Source: Brugia malayi (taxonomy: Eukaryota > Nematoda > Chromadorea > Rhabditida > Onchocercidae). Taken from it: a stretch of DNA of 64,000 nt. Location of the stretch: contig NW_025062479.1 of NCBI RefSeq assembly GCF_000002995.4, positions 5,387,221-5,451,220 of the forward strand, given 5' to 3'. The position numbers and the translations under genes are program-made. Positions 11,675 through 24,700 of the stretch are shown one piece after another. How positions within the stretch are numbered: the first letter of the stretch is position 1; every line of letters begins with the position of its first letter. The notes under the pieces are model-generated. The model ran no database searches, was not told the DNA's origin, and saw nothing but the letters and a program-made list of their open reading frames with translations.

Positions 11675-14453
11675 GTACCAGAATATTCATTTTTAATCTT
11701 TTGTCATTTCAATCTTTTAAAGTTATAGTTTCAAGTCTCCGAAATTTGAAACTTCCCTTTTTTAATTTCACAATTTTATATAAACTGAAGCATATCTTTT
11801 AGCAACGTCTAGCTGAATTATATCACAAAGTGAGTACACAAGGACGAGTCGCATGCACGTATTTCTTCGTTGGATTTTATGGCCTCAATTTTCCTAGTTA
11901 TTTAAATAATCGGCAATTCATCTATCGTGGAAATGAATGCGAAGTCAGTTTTGAGTTGCTTTCTAAGTACTTTAGTTTTGGGTTTATTGGATATTTCTGA
12001 TTGTTTACATACTTTGCCGTTAACGAATTGCTTGCATTTAGGCCATTGTCAGCTTTCGGCATCGAATGCTGTCAACCTTTCCCGGTGCTCAGTTAGTTAA
12101 TACAATGGATGAATGTTCGCATCTTTCAAAGCACGACAACAAATTTTTGCAGATTTTCCCCGTGAAACCTCTTTTTGAAAGCTGCTGGGAAAAAAAATGT
12201 AGCAATCGTTTAATTCGATGGTATTTCAAAAACAATAGGGTATTTAATCTCTTTATATCAAAAATGGATGATTTATAATGATTGTTGATCATAATTGTTG
12301 TAACAGTATCGCATTACTTTGGAAGTTCTTTTATTCATCTGATTTGATAGTATCACACGTGATGTAAAGTGTTGATGTCTGACCCATTCTGCTTTTTCAT
12401 TGAGAGCTAAATCATTTCTTTGATTAAGATTTTCAGGTACAAAAATTTGAATTTTATAAAGGGGAAATCCGAAAAGGAACAAAATGGACAGAACTGGAAG
12501 ATAATGAAATCATGCGCTCGTGGGTAATTCGGCGATCAGTTTCTATCGAAGAACAATTGCCTAACATATTACGTTGGTCACAGATTACAAATTTTTCTGA
12601 CCCAGTAAGTTTAAGTTTAAGTTACATTAATTATTGTGCGATGAATCTTCACGTTTCATAGGTGAATGACTGTACTTCTTTTCACAGATTGAGTGTTCTC
12701 CACTAATGGAAGCTGTGGCAACAATGAGGAAAAACAATGAAGAAATGGAAGAAATGGCACATTTGGTCCTTTCTACACCATTAGAATCAGTTGTTCCATT
12801 GGGAGGCAAAATCCGTGGGATCGTACAGGCGTTTGTACAAGGGGGAATTAAAAATTATAAAGTTTGATTTCAATATTCTAACTATTTTTTGTTTATATTT
12901 GCGTTTTTAAACCTCATAAATTCAAGTGTGAATTTCCTTGCTTCAGATATTTTTTTCTGATCGATGTGGTTCAATTTTAACATCAGAAGAACATGGGCTT
13001 GTGCATCAGCTGAGGGCATTAATCAGAAACCAGGTTAATTTTTGAAATTTTCTGCATTTCCAAGACTTGTATTTGTAGTGGTCAACTCTGATTAGCTTTC
13101 AGGTGCCAATTTTGGAGTTTTGCTTATATGTGCATGCTTCCCGTGACCATCAAGTGAATGTCCAGTTTCATGAATCCCTTGTAGCTTCTTTTTACGAATA
13201 TAAAGCAAACATTGAAAAACAGTTTGGAAAAGTGGTAAAGTTTATGAAATTCTGTACTCTACATGATTGAATGTAATTTGTTTCAAGCGTATCCGTGTAA
13301 CGGATTAGTAAGCAGAAATGAATGTAGATAGCTCAGGGCAGAAGGCTTGCTTGATTTTATATACCTTTGAGCCTTTGGACTTTCTGTAGCATGTCTTTGA
13401 ATGAACATCTTTCTGAAAAATAACAGCTATTTTCTGTTTGTCATATTATATCCCTATTAATCCTTATAATTAAGGCCTCGCAGCTGCCGCCGGGTTGCTC
13501 CATCCATCTTTCACAACAGAAAGGAGATGAACGTAGAGCAAGCAGCTTTGAAATCCCAAGGTCGACATTGTTCAAATTTTCCGTTGGTTTTTGTAGATAT
13601 GTAATGATGACTTTTTTTCGTCATATTTTTTGTATTACTTTTATCTTTTAGTACTCCATCTGTTATGAGTGTATTTAAAAGAGGTGGTGGAGGTACGAAA
13701 AGTGGAAGGACAACAACTACTAGGAAATCAAGTGGCCTAAAATCAGATTTGAAAAGTGCCTTCGAGAATGGGTGAGCGAGTTTTGTAATCCTTATAAATA
13801 AGTTAACATTTCGTTACAAATTATAATTTTCATCGGGAATTGAAACGTGAAATATTTTGTGCTACTTAATTACTGTTTAACACATCATGATCATAATAGA
13901 TATTGTTCAGAATAGCCAAACGAATCTCATCGTCATCCGACCGCAGTTTTGACTGCAATTCCAATGAAAATAGTTCTACTTCTCGATCAACATTTGATTT
14001 TACACGTTTTGAGCATACGTTGAAATCAGTCTCCTCGTCATCCTTGCAAATAACAGAAGATGATGCAACTATTAAATCGGTTAAGCCAGTCGAGAGGTAC
14101 ATTAATACACTAGCTTCTTAATTAGCTATATCTCTCAAATTTCAAAAAAAAAAAAAAAATGTATTTTTAAGCTTTTTATTTTGCAGCTGACTGCTATTGC
14201 TACACATCGTTTAATGATTATCATTTATCACTCACATTATGCTTTTTTATACGCTCTTAATGCAGTGTCGTCGTTTGAATGTATGAAATTCACTGGCTTA
14301 AAATAGTTTAAAAAGTATTTCTACTTCAGACTCACTGATACTCAAACTGTACCACCTCCGTTACCTCCGCGATGTACGAAAAGATCACTTCTGGTTCCTC
14401 AGCATCTCAATACCGTTTCATTTCCGGTGGAAACTTCTCATCACAACATATAA
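2593..14453 (+). CDS. ced-5: DOCK180-family Rac guanine exchange factor, CED-5 orthologue
   Basis: Exons: 2593-2611, 2841-2939, 3432-3595, 3847-3992, 4147-4270, 4384-4553, 4648-4720, 4926-5167, 5294-5379, 5503-5646, 5789-5910, 6045-6146, 6309-6482, 6619-6833, 6937-7090, 7279-7376, 7580-7708, 7828-8004, 8214-8346, 8965-9111, 9217-9327, 9446-9639, 9916-9991, 10102-10264, 10352-10506, 10614-10711, 10736-10937, 11101-11232, 11431-11640, 11803-11943, 12042-12239, 12437-12604, 12688-12861, 12947-13033, 13103-13234, 13475-13560, 13652-13771, 13911-14096, 14330-14453. The sum gives about 1824 aa, close to DOCK1 (1865). Visible: divergent N-terminal SH3 (residues 7-65), DHR-1 lipid-binding domain (about 423-560, DDIRNDLYVTLLQGD), DHR-2/DOCKER GEF domain (about 1240-1650, including AFVQGGIKNYKIFFSD), then a Ser-rich tail with PPPLPPR, a Crk/CED-2 SH3 ligand. 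Known role: with ELMO/CED-12 it activates Rac in engulfment and migration. Start: first in-frame ATG, giving the SH3-like KIARCNF. Odd junctions are listed as findings. Confidence 0.93.
3051..3432 (+). repeat. Repeated splice-acceptor segment in ced-5 intron 2
   Basis: The block CTGTTATTAACATTTCTATA occurs at 3051-3070 and again at 3139-3158 (88 bp apart). Between and after them the motif TTTATGTAATCAATTACAG (or a variant) occurs at about 3075-3091, 3101-3119, 3122-3140 (ending ACT) and 3412-3431, the last being the real acceptor of exon 3. This looks like local duplication that copied a 3' splice site. Confidence 0.75.
8886..8903. repeat. (CA)n microsatellite in ced-5 intron
   Basis: About nine CA dinucleotides lie in the long intron between exons 19 and 20 of the DOCK gene. 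It is an ordinary simple repeat. Confidence 0.9.
11649..11674. repeat. Poly(T) run of 26 in ced-5 intron
   Basis: A homopolymer follows 8 bases after the GTAAG donor of exon 29. Similar T runs occur at 649-671 and 23391-23410, all in introns. Confidence 0.9.
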
Positions 14454-15447
14454 ACTAGAACACTTGCTACAGTTGGATTCGGGACGAATCGATTTTTTTT
14501 TTTTTTTTTTCGTGATTTTAAGTCTTTATACAAATTTTAGATTTTGACGCTTCACTTATAATCAAAAAAATCAATTTCAGTGTGACTCCGTTGTTTGGAT
14601 ATGAAGGGCAAAAAAAAAACTTCCAGTCCATTTAAAGGAAAATTTTGAAGTCATGTTATAGATCAGTTGAGATTGTGAATAAAATAATAAGCTTCAATTT
14701 TCTAAGAAAGTGAGTACGTGACCATGATGTAATTAATCCTTTAAAAAATGCCTTACTTCAAATTGTTTCTTATTAACACATAATTTTAATTCATGTTAGC
14801 CTTTTCGAAAAAGTTTTTTACGCATGTCTTACATCTGATCTTACTGCGATATATTGTCGGGTATTTTTGAAAAAATATTCAGTTTATATTTTATATATAA
14901 TATTTCTTACTGCGCACATTTGTATTCATTTTTTTTTTTTTTTTCATTATTTCGAGACAGCAGATTCGTTTAAGTTAGTCTGATAAGTCTAGAATAAATG
15001 TTTCGATATATCTGATCTTTTCTTAGAATTTGGTGTGAAATTTCAAGCACTTATTTTCTTTGTCTTAGATTTCTTCATTTCAACTCTTTTAATCTCATAC
15101 ACTTAGTCTTTGCTCTTGCTGTCTTCCACATCTCGAAGTTTCGAACTCCTTTAATTTGATGAGGATCGTAAAATATGAAATGTCTTTGTTGTGTTCGACG
15201 TTTTCTTGTTCATATTTGACGCAGTGAAGTGCTTTTATATAAATGAATTCAGAATTGATGTTGCTTGCCATCTTTTATTGTTAAGAAGTTCAAATGGGAA
15301 TCTGATTTTGAATGTTTGAAGATAGTGGAACTAATTTATTGTTTAGCAAAATATACAGCACGGACAACTTTGGTTTTGTTTTGACATGAGATAGTGTTCT
15401 TGTCTAGAGAATATATGCTATTTCACCATTTCTTAAAAATATAACCC
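14454..15447. other. Convergent intergenic region, two 3' ends
   Basis: No exon is seen. AATAAA-like signals for the DOCK gene lie near 14679 and 14993 on the plus strand. A minus-strand AATAAA (TTTATT at about 15335-15340) lies about 110 nt past the stop of the lectin-domain gene. Confidence 0.5.
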
Positions 15448-18400
15448 TTACAACCAGCTTCGCGATTTTGAGAAAAGACGTCTTATTTCTTCACTCGCAT
15501 TTTCTAGATTTTGTTTCATATTGGATATAGCTTTTTCAATATCTAATTTTATATTGGTTTTAGTTCTGTCCACCTTACGTTCCTCGAGCAAGATGATGTT
15601 ACCATTTAGAAATTCAAGAGGAGTTTCAGTTTCGTTGCTTGATTCTGGTGGTCTTTTAATTATTTGTTGGATATTGTTGATAAAATTACGTGGCACACTG
15701 GCAGTCTCTTCTGTTATGTTATTATGTTGATCAGCAGGTAGCAGTGAAGGTGATCCAGGTTTTTGCTCATTTGCTACATCGTAGTATATTTGGATTTCAT
15801 TTCGATTTATTTGTTCCTCACTTATATTTGATTTTATGTCTTTGCTTATTTCGTTTGACATGATTGTTGCATTGTTGTCCAAATTAGATACGTTTTGTAT
15901 GCGTTCGGTAAATATACTTTGCAATTTTTTCCCAAGTAGTTCATAAATTTCACCCTCGTTAACTTCCGACCGTTTTGCTAGTTCTTCCTTTCTATATATT
16001 TCCGTTCTATTGAGTTTTGCCGTACCATACGTGTGATCTATAACAGGTCTTCCGTCAACCTTTTGCAACACAATTCCGGTATTTTTCTTATATGGAACAA
16101 CGCTGTTAATATCACTTTCATGTGCAAGTGTATTGCTTATATCGTGTACTTCGTGGATACTATCATCGAATTGTTGTTGATCATTCATCTTTTGTAACAC
16201 CCGTTTGTTTTCGATTACATCATGCTTACTCGGTTCTTTGCTACTTTTGGCATGTAGTGTCTCCTTGAGGCGTTCTACCAGAGTCTTGTTAGTGTCGTTA
16301 TTATCAAGCAGTGCGCGCAAGTCCGAGCTTTTTTCTTGTTTAAGAAACAAATTTAGATTTCGGAAGATATCACCGAATTGTTCGTACCATGTTCGCGAAT
16401 CTTTTTGTGCTGTTTCATTTTCATCGCAGAGCTCACTCGATTGTTGGGATTTCTGTTTCAGTGGATTTAATGAGCTGATTAAACCATTTTCTTTTCCATT
16501 ATGTAGAGGCACATCCTCATTGTTCTTGATGTTTTCCTTACGCACTATCGATTTCCGTTTTGCGGTAAAATTCTTCGATTGGAGTTCATGCTTATTTCCA
16601 GTACTAGTTTCATTTTTTGCTACTTTTTGCTTCTCTTTTTCCATTTGTTTGGTGGCAAAATCTACGTCAGTTCCTTCGACATCCGGATCTGCAGTTGTTA
16701 AAGTTTTTTCCGCAATAATTTTCTGGCTGCCTGAAAAGCTGTCTTCCTTGTCTTCGCCGACGACATTTTCTTTTTTTCCGCTAATAGGTGATAGATCCTG
16801 CAGTAAATTAGGAATTCAAAAACTTCCGTAATTTTCAAGATTTTTTTCCCAGAATTTTGTCCTGATTGCAGTTTAAGAATTTTATCTCGAAAGGAAGGAT
16901 GTATTGTTCATTAGAAGGAATTCAGATTGTGTTAAAGACTTTAACCATTTCCTTCTATCTTGACTTTTCGACCTATGATTGATAAGGAATAGCATAGGTT
17001 GGGGTGATAAGTATCATTTTCAGTGTTACAGTATACATCCGATAATTCAGATAAATTCCCATTCTTTCACCACAGAGAATAGCTAGATGTACAAATACTA
17101 AACTAAAAAATACTAATAAAAAGATTCACTCAGACCAAATATGTTTGCGAAAAGGAAATTCACTTACTTCAACCTTCCCTTGAACATTCGCAATTTGCGT
17201 TCTCACTCCTTGCAGTTGTACTGTTCGTGGTTGTGATTTTACTAGTGTATCCTTGCGTAGCTCACTTATCCACTGCGCAAAGAACTCGTAAAACGGATTG
17301 TTTTTCCTTTCATGCTAGAATGTTTTCTAAATTTTCAGTTTCAATTTCTTGGAAAATTAAGTTGTCAAAAGGTGTATTAGGCTTCTTAGTTGCTTTAGAT
17401 TGCTTCTTCGAAATAGCCGGGATCAGTTCTTTCCGAACATTTGTATTGAAAGCTTTATTTTCTTAAACAATATTCTATAATTACGGGTAGTATAGCGGAA
17501 AAACTGCTGAATTTCAAAATTTAGAAGGATTTTCTGAAATTAGGAAGAATGCTGAGTGTCTTGAATAGGAGTTTTTCCAAATTAATGAAGTAGAGGAATA
17601 TAGCATAAGCATGATAAGGGTTATTTCTTACAAATTTCATGATCTTTTTTTGCTGGTCACCGAGTTCAGTTAAAAATTGCAGTTAAAAAATTTAAGCTTC
17701 AGTTAAACGTTGAGTAACTTCATTAGCACGAAACCTTATGAACTATTAGAATATTTGGAATGCAGTCGTTCGTTTAAACGATCAGAGTATAATGTTTCAA
17801 ATTATGAACTAACAACGAACCTCGCGATGCTGTTCATCATTTCGCTGACAGATGAACCGGTTGGTATAGTCGAAATCTGGTCTTTGGTCACAGGGTATGG
17901 CTTTTAACATCCTGTTATCAATGCTCAGCAATGCACATCGGCCACGTTCTGTAGGATCCAGCGCTTTCTCCGTAGTATTTCTTACCAAGATTTCCCACTC
18001 TCTAAATTGAAATGCTAAGTTTTGGAATTACATCCCGAATTTTGATCTATTATATTGGAATTTTAGTAGCACTATATATAGCTAACAAATAGGTAGCATT
18101 CAGCGGCGTATTATCGACCCATTTCCACTCCTTTTCAGCACTATTTTCTTTGTCAACTAGCACAAGTCCGATTTGTATGGTCCTTTCAGGCATTATTGAA
18201 TTACGGAGTGGATAATGTGATATTAACCAATTCTGAAATGAGGACCAACTATTGTTTAGCTTCGAGAAATTTATTAGAAATTATTCCTGGTGATTCAGCT
18301 AACCATATATTTCAAATGTCATAGGATTCTCCATGTCAACCCTGTTATACTTTTTCAGTGTTCCGAAATAGTTTTTCTGCTTATCAACTAATGCTAGTAA

Positions 18401-19474
18401 CTTTTGATCGGCCAGTATGAGTCCTCATTTCTCTTATAGTAGTTTCATAAACTGTTTGTTAGAATAAAAAAGAACATACTATCTGTTGTAAGCTCTTAAT
18501 AACAACGAGATCGGAAGCTAGAGCAAGGCATATTTCTCGAGCTATATTCCAGGATTGTTCACTGAGATGAAATTGGTAATGATGTCCTTCGGGATCAGCA
18601 ATCCAGGAAGTGCCGTAATTTTGAACTGGCGAAATAAACTGGAAATTAAATAAGAAATTGGTTTCTCTTGTTTCTTGCAAATTCAGTATATTACTATGTA
18701 TGATCTGTTTAGGATTGCATTTTCACTTTTCATTTTATTCAATGAATTAAATTTTAGTTTTATAGTCCGAATTTCTTTTTATTACTAACAAATAACATTA
18801 GCTCTACGTTACCATTGTTTTTGACTGAAATCAAGATTTAAAGAAAACCAATATTTTCGGCTCATAGAGAACTGGTTTGATAAATTCTTTAAGTTTTGGA
18901 AGATTTTTATATCAAAATTTTCAGCTAGGATTCACATTAAGGTATTTTCTAAGGAGTGGCTTTGATAATTGATGAAATTTTTGCGAAGAATCTCTTGAGA
19001 TTAATGAGTAACCTAAATTTAATCTGGTAATTAATGAGTACCTAAATATAATTTAGTTGTATGTAGAGGTCTCAGAAAATGTTTGGAAATATTTAGCATT
19101 GGCATATTTTACTGAGATGGCAATACTAAACTGTTTATTTCAATGCATTGTTAAGAATTTTGAAAAGCAAACAATAAAATGTTTGGAAAGTCAGTTAATG
19201 GTATTCATGGATCTCTTTATGCTTTAGTTAACTTTTAATCCTATTTTTGTGTTAATTGAATCTGGTCCATTAATTTATGTTTAATAGACTGTATAGACAT
19301 ACTATTTGCCGCGCTTTTACCGTCGAATGTGAACCAACAATCTGCGCCAAAAGTATGACAATAGCAACTGAAATATTAGTATCATGAAAGCAAGGATTTG
19401 GTATTTTGTCAAATAACTTGTTTAAAAGATAAGAAGTAAATACCTATTAATCGTACGAACCACCATCTGGACAT
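15448..19474 (-). CDS. Secreted C-type lectin-domain protein with long polar tail
   Basis: Minus-strand exons in order: 19444-19474, 19321-19367, 18480-18638, 18087-18232, 17821-18001, 17168-17314, 15448-16797; all phases agree, giving 686 aa. Residues 1-26 form a signal peptide (MSRWWFVRLIVAIVILLAQI, cleavage near GSHS). About 38-190 is one C-type lectin domain: SWNIAREICLALASDLVVI, IQIGLVLVDKE, KEWKWVDNTP, then cysteines in RGRCALL, IPCDQ and RFICQR, so both conserved disulphides can form. The Ca2+-binding EPN/QPD and WND motifs are absent, so Ca2+-dependent sugar binding is unlikely. Residues from about 192 to the end are polar, Lys/Glu/Asn/Ser-rich, with many NxS/T sites (NET, NFT, NKT, NRT, NVS, NAT, NIS, NIT) and no recognised domain; 450 codons sit in one last exon. 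I do not recognise a named orthologue; function unknown, probably extracellular. The exon 17168-17314 is the least certain. Confidence 0.75.
19001..19050. repeat. Two-copy 30-bp tandem repeat in lectin-gene intron
   Basis: TTAATGAGTAACCTAAATTTAA at 19001 is followed 30 bp later by TTAATGAGTACCTAAATATAA at 19031. It sits in the intron between exons 2 and 3 of the lectin-domain gene. Confidence 0.75.
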
Positions 19475-21711
19475 AGCTGGTTAGCTTTGCACCGGGTTAG
19501 CACAACAAATAAGTCTGTGGTAAAGAAAACAATAGAGTATAAAAGTAGAAATTTGAACGAGATATACCGTTTTACCTGGCGAACAAATTTCCGCTTTAAC
19601 TCGCCTGAAGCTTGTAGAAACTGTTATGCAGTTATGTTGGTGGGACTCAATTTATGGTTTTGATAGTTAATTCTTCCCTTAAGGGTGAGTATCCGTTTAA
19701 GTTTGAAGCTTGAGATTTAGAAAGTTTCTAATTTTGTTGTAAGAGAAATTAATATTGAATCTATTACACTTATTAATTTTGACCAATATTATATGATGAC
19801 CTAGAATTTCAACAATTTTCTGATGATATTCTTGGGAAAAATATGGGTGGACAATAGATAATTGTAAGGGAGAGATGAAGAGTAGGAAAGAAGGAAAAGG
19901 AAGAGATGGAAGGGTTCAGCCGAAGTTGTTTTGCGGAGTTGGGGTAAGAACGAGGAGCAATTGGGATATTCCTTTTTGACTGCGTTTTCATCGAATTATA
20001 TAAGTGACTTGTTGTAGGTCAGCGACGTGACCCAGATATACCATTTTACCCGACAGATAAATTTCCCAATTTAATTTCTCTAATTTCACCTCACATTTTT
20101 TTATGTGGGCTTTTTGTACAAACTGTCATTGCACCATCGTGCTATAATATTACCATTACTTCCATTATTATTATCGTTACTATTTTAAGTTGAACATCCC
20201 CTTTGGAATGTTGTGAAAAAAAAAATTTCTGAAAATTGCTTAGGAGTTCAGAGTACACTATCAAACGAATTTCATTTTCGCGAATGAATTTATTCTATGA
20301 TTTTGATTGTCACACAAGCACTCGAGGCTTTTTAGGACGAAGTTTTATGAAAAATTCGTAAGTTGTATTTATTTCTCGATTTAAAAATCTAGAAGAAGAT
20401 TTCGATCTATATTAAATTTTGTCTCATGTACTTATCATAAATTTTCTGATGATCATAAATACGTTGCAAAAATTTTTCTCTCTTCCGCGAATTGACAATT
20501 TGGTAATGTTGAGCAAACTTTCAGAAACATTACAGTTCTATAAATGAAATGTCTGCGTTTTAGAGATTTCGCTTATTACGTGTGATATGCATAATAGGAA
20601 CAGTACAGTGCCAATTTTTTTTTAACATCAAATAGTAATAGTGCATGAAAATTTAAATTAGCTTTAGTGTTTTTTGTCTAACTTTCAGTATTTATTTCCA
20701 AACGAGCTGAATATTCCAACAAAATATGTTCTGTTCCTTTTTGTTCCGTTGGGTCTGATAAATAAAACAGAAAGATTGACATAGGATATTTTTAAAATGC
20801 CGAATCGAATTAAGTTTTCATCACTCTCAGTTAGATCGTTTTAGTGATTTTCGGTACGTGATTTTTCGGGAATTGGTTTGACCAAACATCAAAGCAGTCC
20901 TTAGTGTGCATGGATTCATTTTAGCTGCTGTTAAAACCTAATTTCAAAATAACACTTTCGATTTTTTTCTCCTTATTTTCAACAAACGGTTTTTTTTTTT
21001 AACCACCACTCACTATTCCTTGTCAAATGAGTGATATGATTTATCGAAGCATCAGCAATTTTCGATCTATTTTGATCTAGCTAATGAAACCTACAGAGAT
21101 TTTGTTCAACTTTTATCAAACCACTCTTGTTAAATGTTTTTGATAACGTTTAACCTCCAGCAGTTATTAGTTTTGAGGCCTCTTTTGGTAATTATCTATG
21201 TAATAAAAATTTTAATAAATTTAATATAGAAAAAAAACTTCTATCCTCACATATATAAATTAGTTTAGACGCAATTTCCAGACCAAAACAAAAAGATTTT
21301 AATAATATTTTAGTCCAAACATTATCCACTTATAGGGGACATTATTGATAGTGCTGAGTTATCCCTTTTTCTTACTCCAGCGCAGAAGAAATCATTAAAA
21401 TTATCAGTATTTTTTTACCATTGTTTGTTGTCGATTTTATTGTTCTGTAATTTCTTTCTTACATTCGTTTTTGAAATCTTCAGAAATTGGGATCCGAAAT
21501 TTTCGAAATATGAAAAGCAGAAGATGAAAGGCATCTTGAAGTGTTCATCAATTTATTATTTTCATCAGAACTATACAATTTATTCGATGCAGTTGATTTA
21601 AGAAACAGTAAAATTAGACACTTGGAATTCTTGATGGATGTTTGTTATCATGAGCACCTTTCCGAAGTATGGTTTCTTCCATTTCGATATATAAAAATTT
21701 TTGTTTTTAAG
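19475..21711. other. Divergent intergenic region between lectin and lyase genes
   Basis: No convincing exon lies here. It must contain promoters for both genes. The only structure noted is a duplicated element upstream of the lectin gene (listed separately). The GTG-started open stretch running into 21712 from 21541 is not needed for the lyase and lacks family resemblance. Confidence 0.45.
19557..20078. repeat. Duplicated 45-bp element upstream of lectin gene
   Basis: AGATATACCGTTTTACCTGG starting near 19560 and AGATATACCATTTTACCCGA starting near 20034 begin two imperfect copies of a block of about 45 bp that also shares AAATTTCC. The copies are about 474 bp apart; the nearer is about 90 bp upstream of the minus-strand ATG. 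A shared regulatory element or a remnant of duplicated leader exons are both possible. Confidence 0.55.
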
Positions 21712-24700
21712 ATGCGTCAGTCGTTTGGAATTGTCCTTGACGACGGAATAATGGCAATAAAAAGTGTTCTCGTTTCCGTAGATCATACATTCCGTGAAAT
21801 AAACCCGTGGAAGTTAGTTATAGGAACTGCTGTTAGTGTCATTCTTTTGCAGCGTATCCAACGTATATGGCGTGCATCGGAGCAACCAATACATTTACGG
21901 TAAGTTTGAGGATCCACCATGTTTACTTATAAAGTCAGTTTAGATTTAGCTTGACCAAAGTTTGGTTCAATTCATATGTTTGATTAGCAGTTGGCTAGAA
22001 TTGTGGTTTTGTTTGTTTTTTTTTTTTGACCTGTCTGACTTTCATTTATGTGAGAGTTTTGGAAGAAAGTTATGTTTGGTTTTTAATCTTCCTTTGAGTG
22101 TCGAAACTGTTTACGTCTGCTATTAGTTTTGAAATGATTTTGCTTGGTTAAGGCAACTTTTCTAAATTTCAGGCTCCTGGGCAAAGTGTTTTCTGTAATT
22201 TGTTCATTACCTTCCATACGAAAAAGATTTGAAAAAGAGCTGGGTTGCACTCAGCAGAAATTTTTTCGCGAAATTCATAAGTGTGATAATACTGGTCTCT
22301 TCTTTTTTATGCTTCCCGAAAGTGGCATGGATAGTGTAGAAATTATTAGTATAGCAGGTACATTTCTTTAAAACTCTGTTGTGGATAGTTGATTTCTTTG
22401 ATATATGAAGGAATTTGTTATATTCACATTTTAGAACAGTATGACGCAATGACAGAGCTAAATGTATTATCCGGTAAAGTGAGTGGTGCCGTGTACACTG
22501 ACCAAAACAGTAAGCAAAGCGACCTACTTTCGAAAGTAATATTCATTCATTTCAAAAACTTTTTAAAGATTTGGTGAAAAAACCTTTTTTATGTAAGCAG
22601 TGTGATGTGAACAAAGTTTATTGTTATTACAATTATTATTACTCTCATTATTATTATAGATTTTTGACATTTATGCATATGCAAATCCACTTCATCCAGA
22701 TATCTTTGCCGGATGTCGGAAAATGGAAGCTGAGATTGTTCATATTGTTGGAAATTTATTTCATGGAGGATCGAATTGTCGTGGAACGGTATACTTAAAC
22801 CATGTTTATATACTTTTATATATACTTAAAGTATAATTAAACTATGTTTAAAGTCGTAGAAAATGGAAAGAAGAAATTGTGAATTTTTGGGAAGGTTGAA
22901 ATTTCATACTGGAATTTTTAGTTTGAGAGAATGAAAGATCTGATATTTTGCTGTTTTTATAGGTAACATCTGGTGGAACTGAGTCAATTTTATTGGCAAT
23001 GCTTTCTTACCGTAATTATGCAAGTGTTAAGGGTATATCGGAACCAGAGATATTAGTTCCGATCACTGCACATGCAGCATTCGACAAGGTTGATTTTTTC
23101 TTGGAGATTGCTGGTGCTCAAAAGCAGATATTACAACCACAAATTTCTGTTTTATTTTTGAGACTTTTTGTAAAATGTTTTTGTTTCATGATTTCTTCAG
23201 GCAGCTCATTTGTTTCGTATGCGGATACGACATATACCTGTTGGAAATAATCAAAAAGTAGATATAGATAAAATGAAACAGGCTATATCTAGTGACACAT
23301 GTGTCGTAAGTTTTATCGAAAGGCATTACTGGATGTACTTTTTGAATTTATAGGATTTGTGCTAGATATTTCAGAATTGACTGCACGAGTTTTTTTTTTT
23401 TTTTTTTTTTATCTCTTCCAACTTTTTCAGCTGGTTGGGTCAGCACCAAACTTTCCAACTGGTACAATGGATGACATTGAACAAATTGCACAAGTATATT
23501 TAATTATGTAAATGGATGTAGATGTTTGAAAGTGTCCTAATTGTTTGGAGATGGATTTGAATGATATTGCGAATTGGTGAATAGTCACCTTTTTTCATTC
23601 TGCTTTATATGCGATATCATATTTGTGATTTGAAATGAAAGGAATCTTTTTCCAGCTTGGGCAAAAGTATAATATTCCTGTACATGTTGATGCATGTCTA
23701 GGTGGCTTCTTAATAGTTTTTATGGAAGAATGTGGCTATCCGTTAATGCCGTTTGATTTTCGTCTGTCTGGTGTTACATCAATTTCATGTGATACCCACA
23801 AGGTTTGTGTTCTTTTTAGAAATTTACGTTGTGCGCTATATTTATAGTTTTGTTTTGCTACTCGGGAAAAGGCATTCCTAACTTGCTCTCAAAAAACGAG
23901 TATAGGTCGAAATCGATTTCAGTATGGATATGCTCCAAAAGGATCCTCAGTAATACTTTATCGGGAAGGAAAGTATTTGCATCATCAATATATGTGTTTT
24001 CCAGAGTGGACTGGAGGTATATATGCTACACCCACTTTTGCAGGTATTATTTCTTTCTGCTAAGTGATATGCCTCAAATGATTCTTCTTTTGCAATTTTA
24101 TAAAGGGACAAATTGTTGTTTGAAACACTAATTGATAAAATCTCTAGAAGAGTTTTGAAACTAATTTCTTTGGGAAATCTCTCATAGATTTATATTTAGG
24201 AAGTCGTTCTGGTTTAGCAGTATCGTTAGCTTGGGCTACTTTACTTTCTTTTGGACGTTCTGGTTATGTGCAGCGAACAAGGGAAATTATTAAATGTGCT
24301 CGCCGAATTAGTTCTGCCATCATGGTAATTTTTCAGAGGGTGGATAATTCCTGAACAAACTAATGGTTCATGAGAAATAGATTGAAATTCCCTGGATATC
24401 TTTTTTAAGTAATTGCCTTTTTAACGAACCATGAAATCTCATTTAACTTTCAATTACTCGAAGTTTCATACAAATGCATTATCTAGTTTGCTTAAAAAAC
24501 TCGGACTTTTGTATATATCTGAAATATCTCTATCTTTAAAAGTCGACCTTTTAATTTCTTCAGCAACTCAAGTAGACAGAGTGGTTCTTTGTCATTTTAG
24601 AATGACATTGATGGTCTTCGTCTTCTCGGTTCACCTGATATATCCATTGTAGCGTTTACTAGTGATGTTTTCAATATTTACGCCCTTGTGGATGATATGT

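Noticed and set aside
16205..16831. 208-codon plus-strand open frame.
   Set aside because: It is the antisense shadow of the long last exon of the minus-strand lectin-domain gene.
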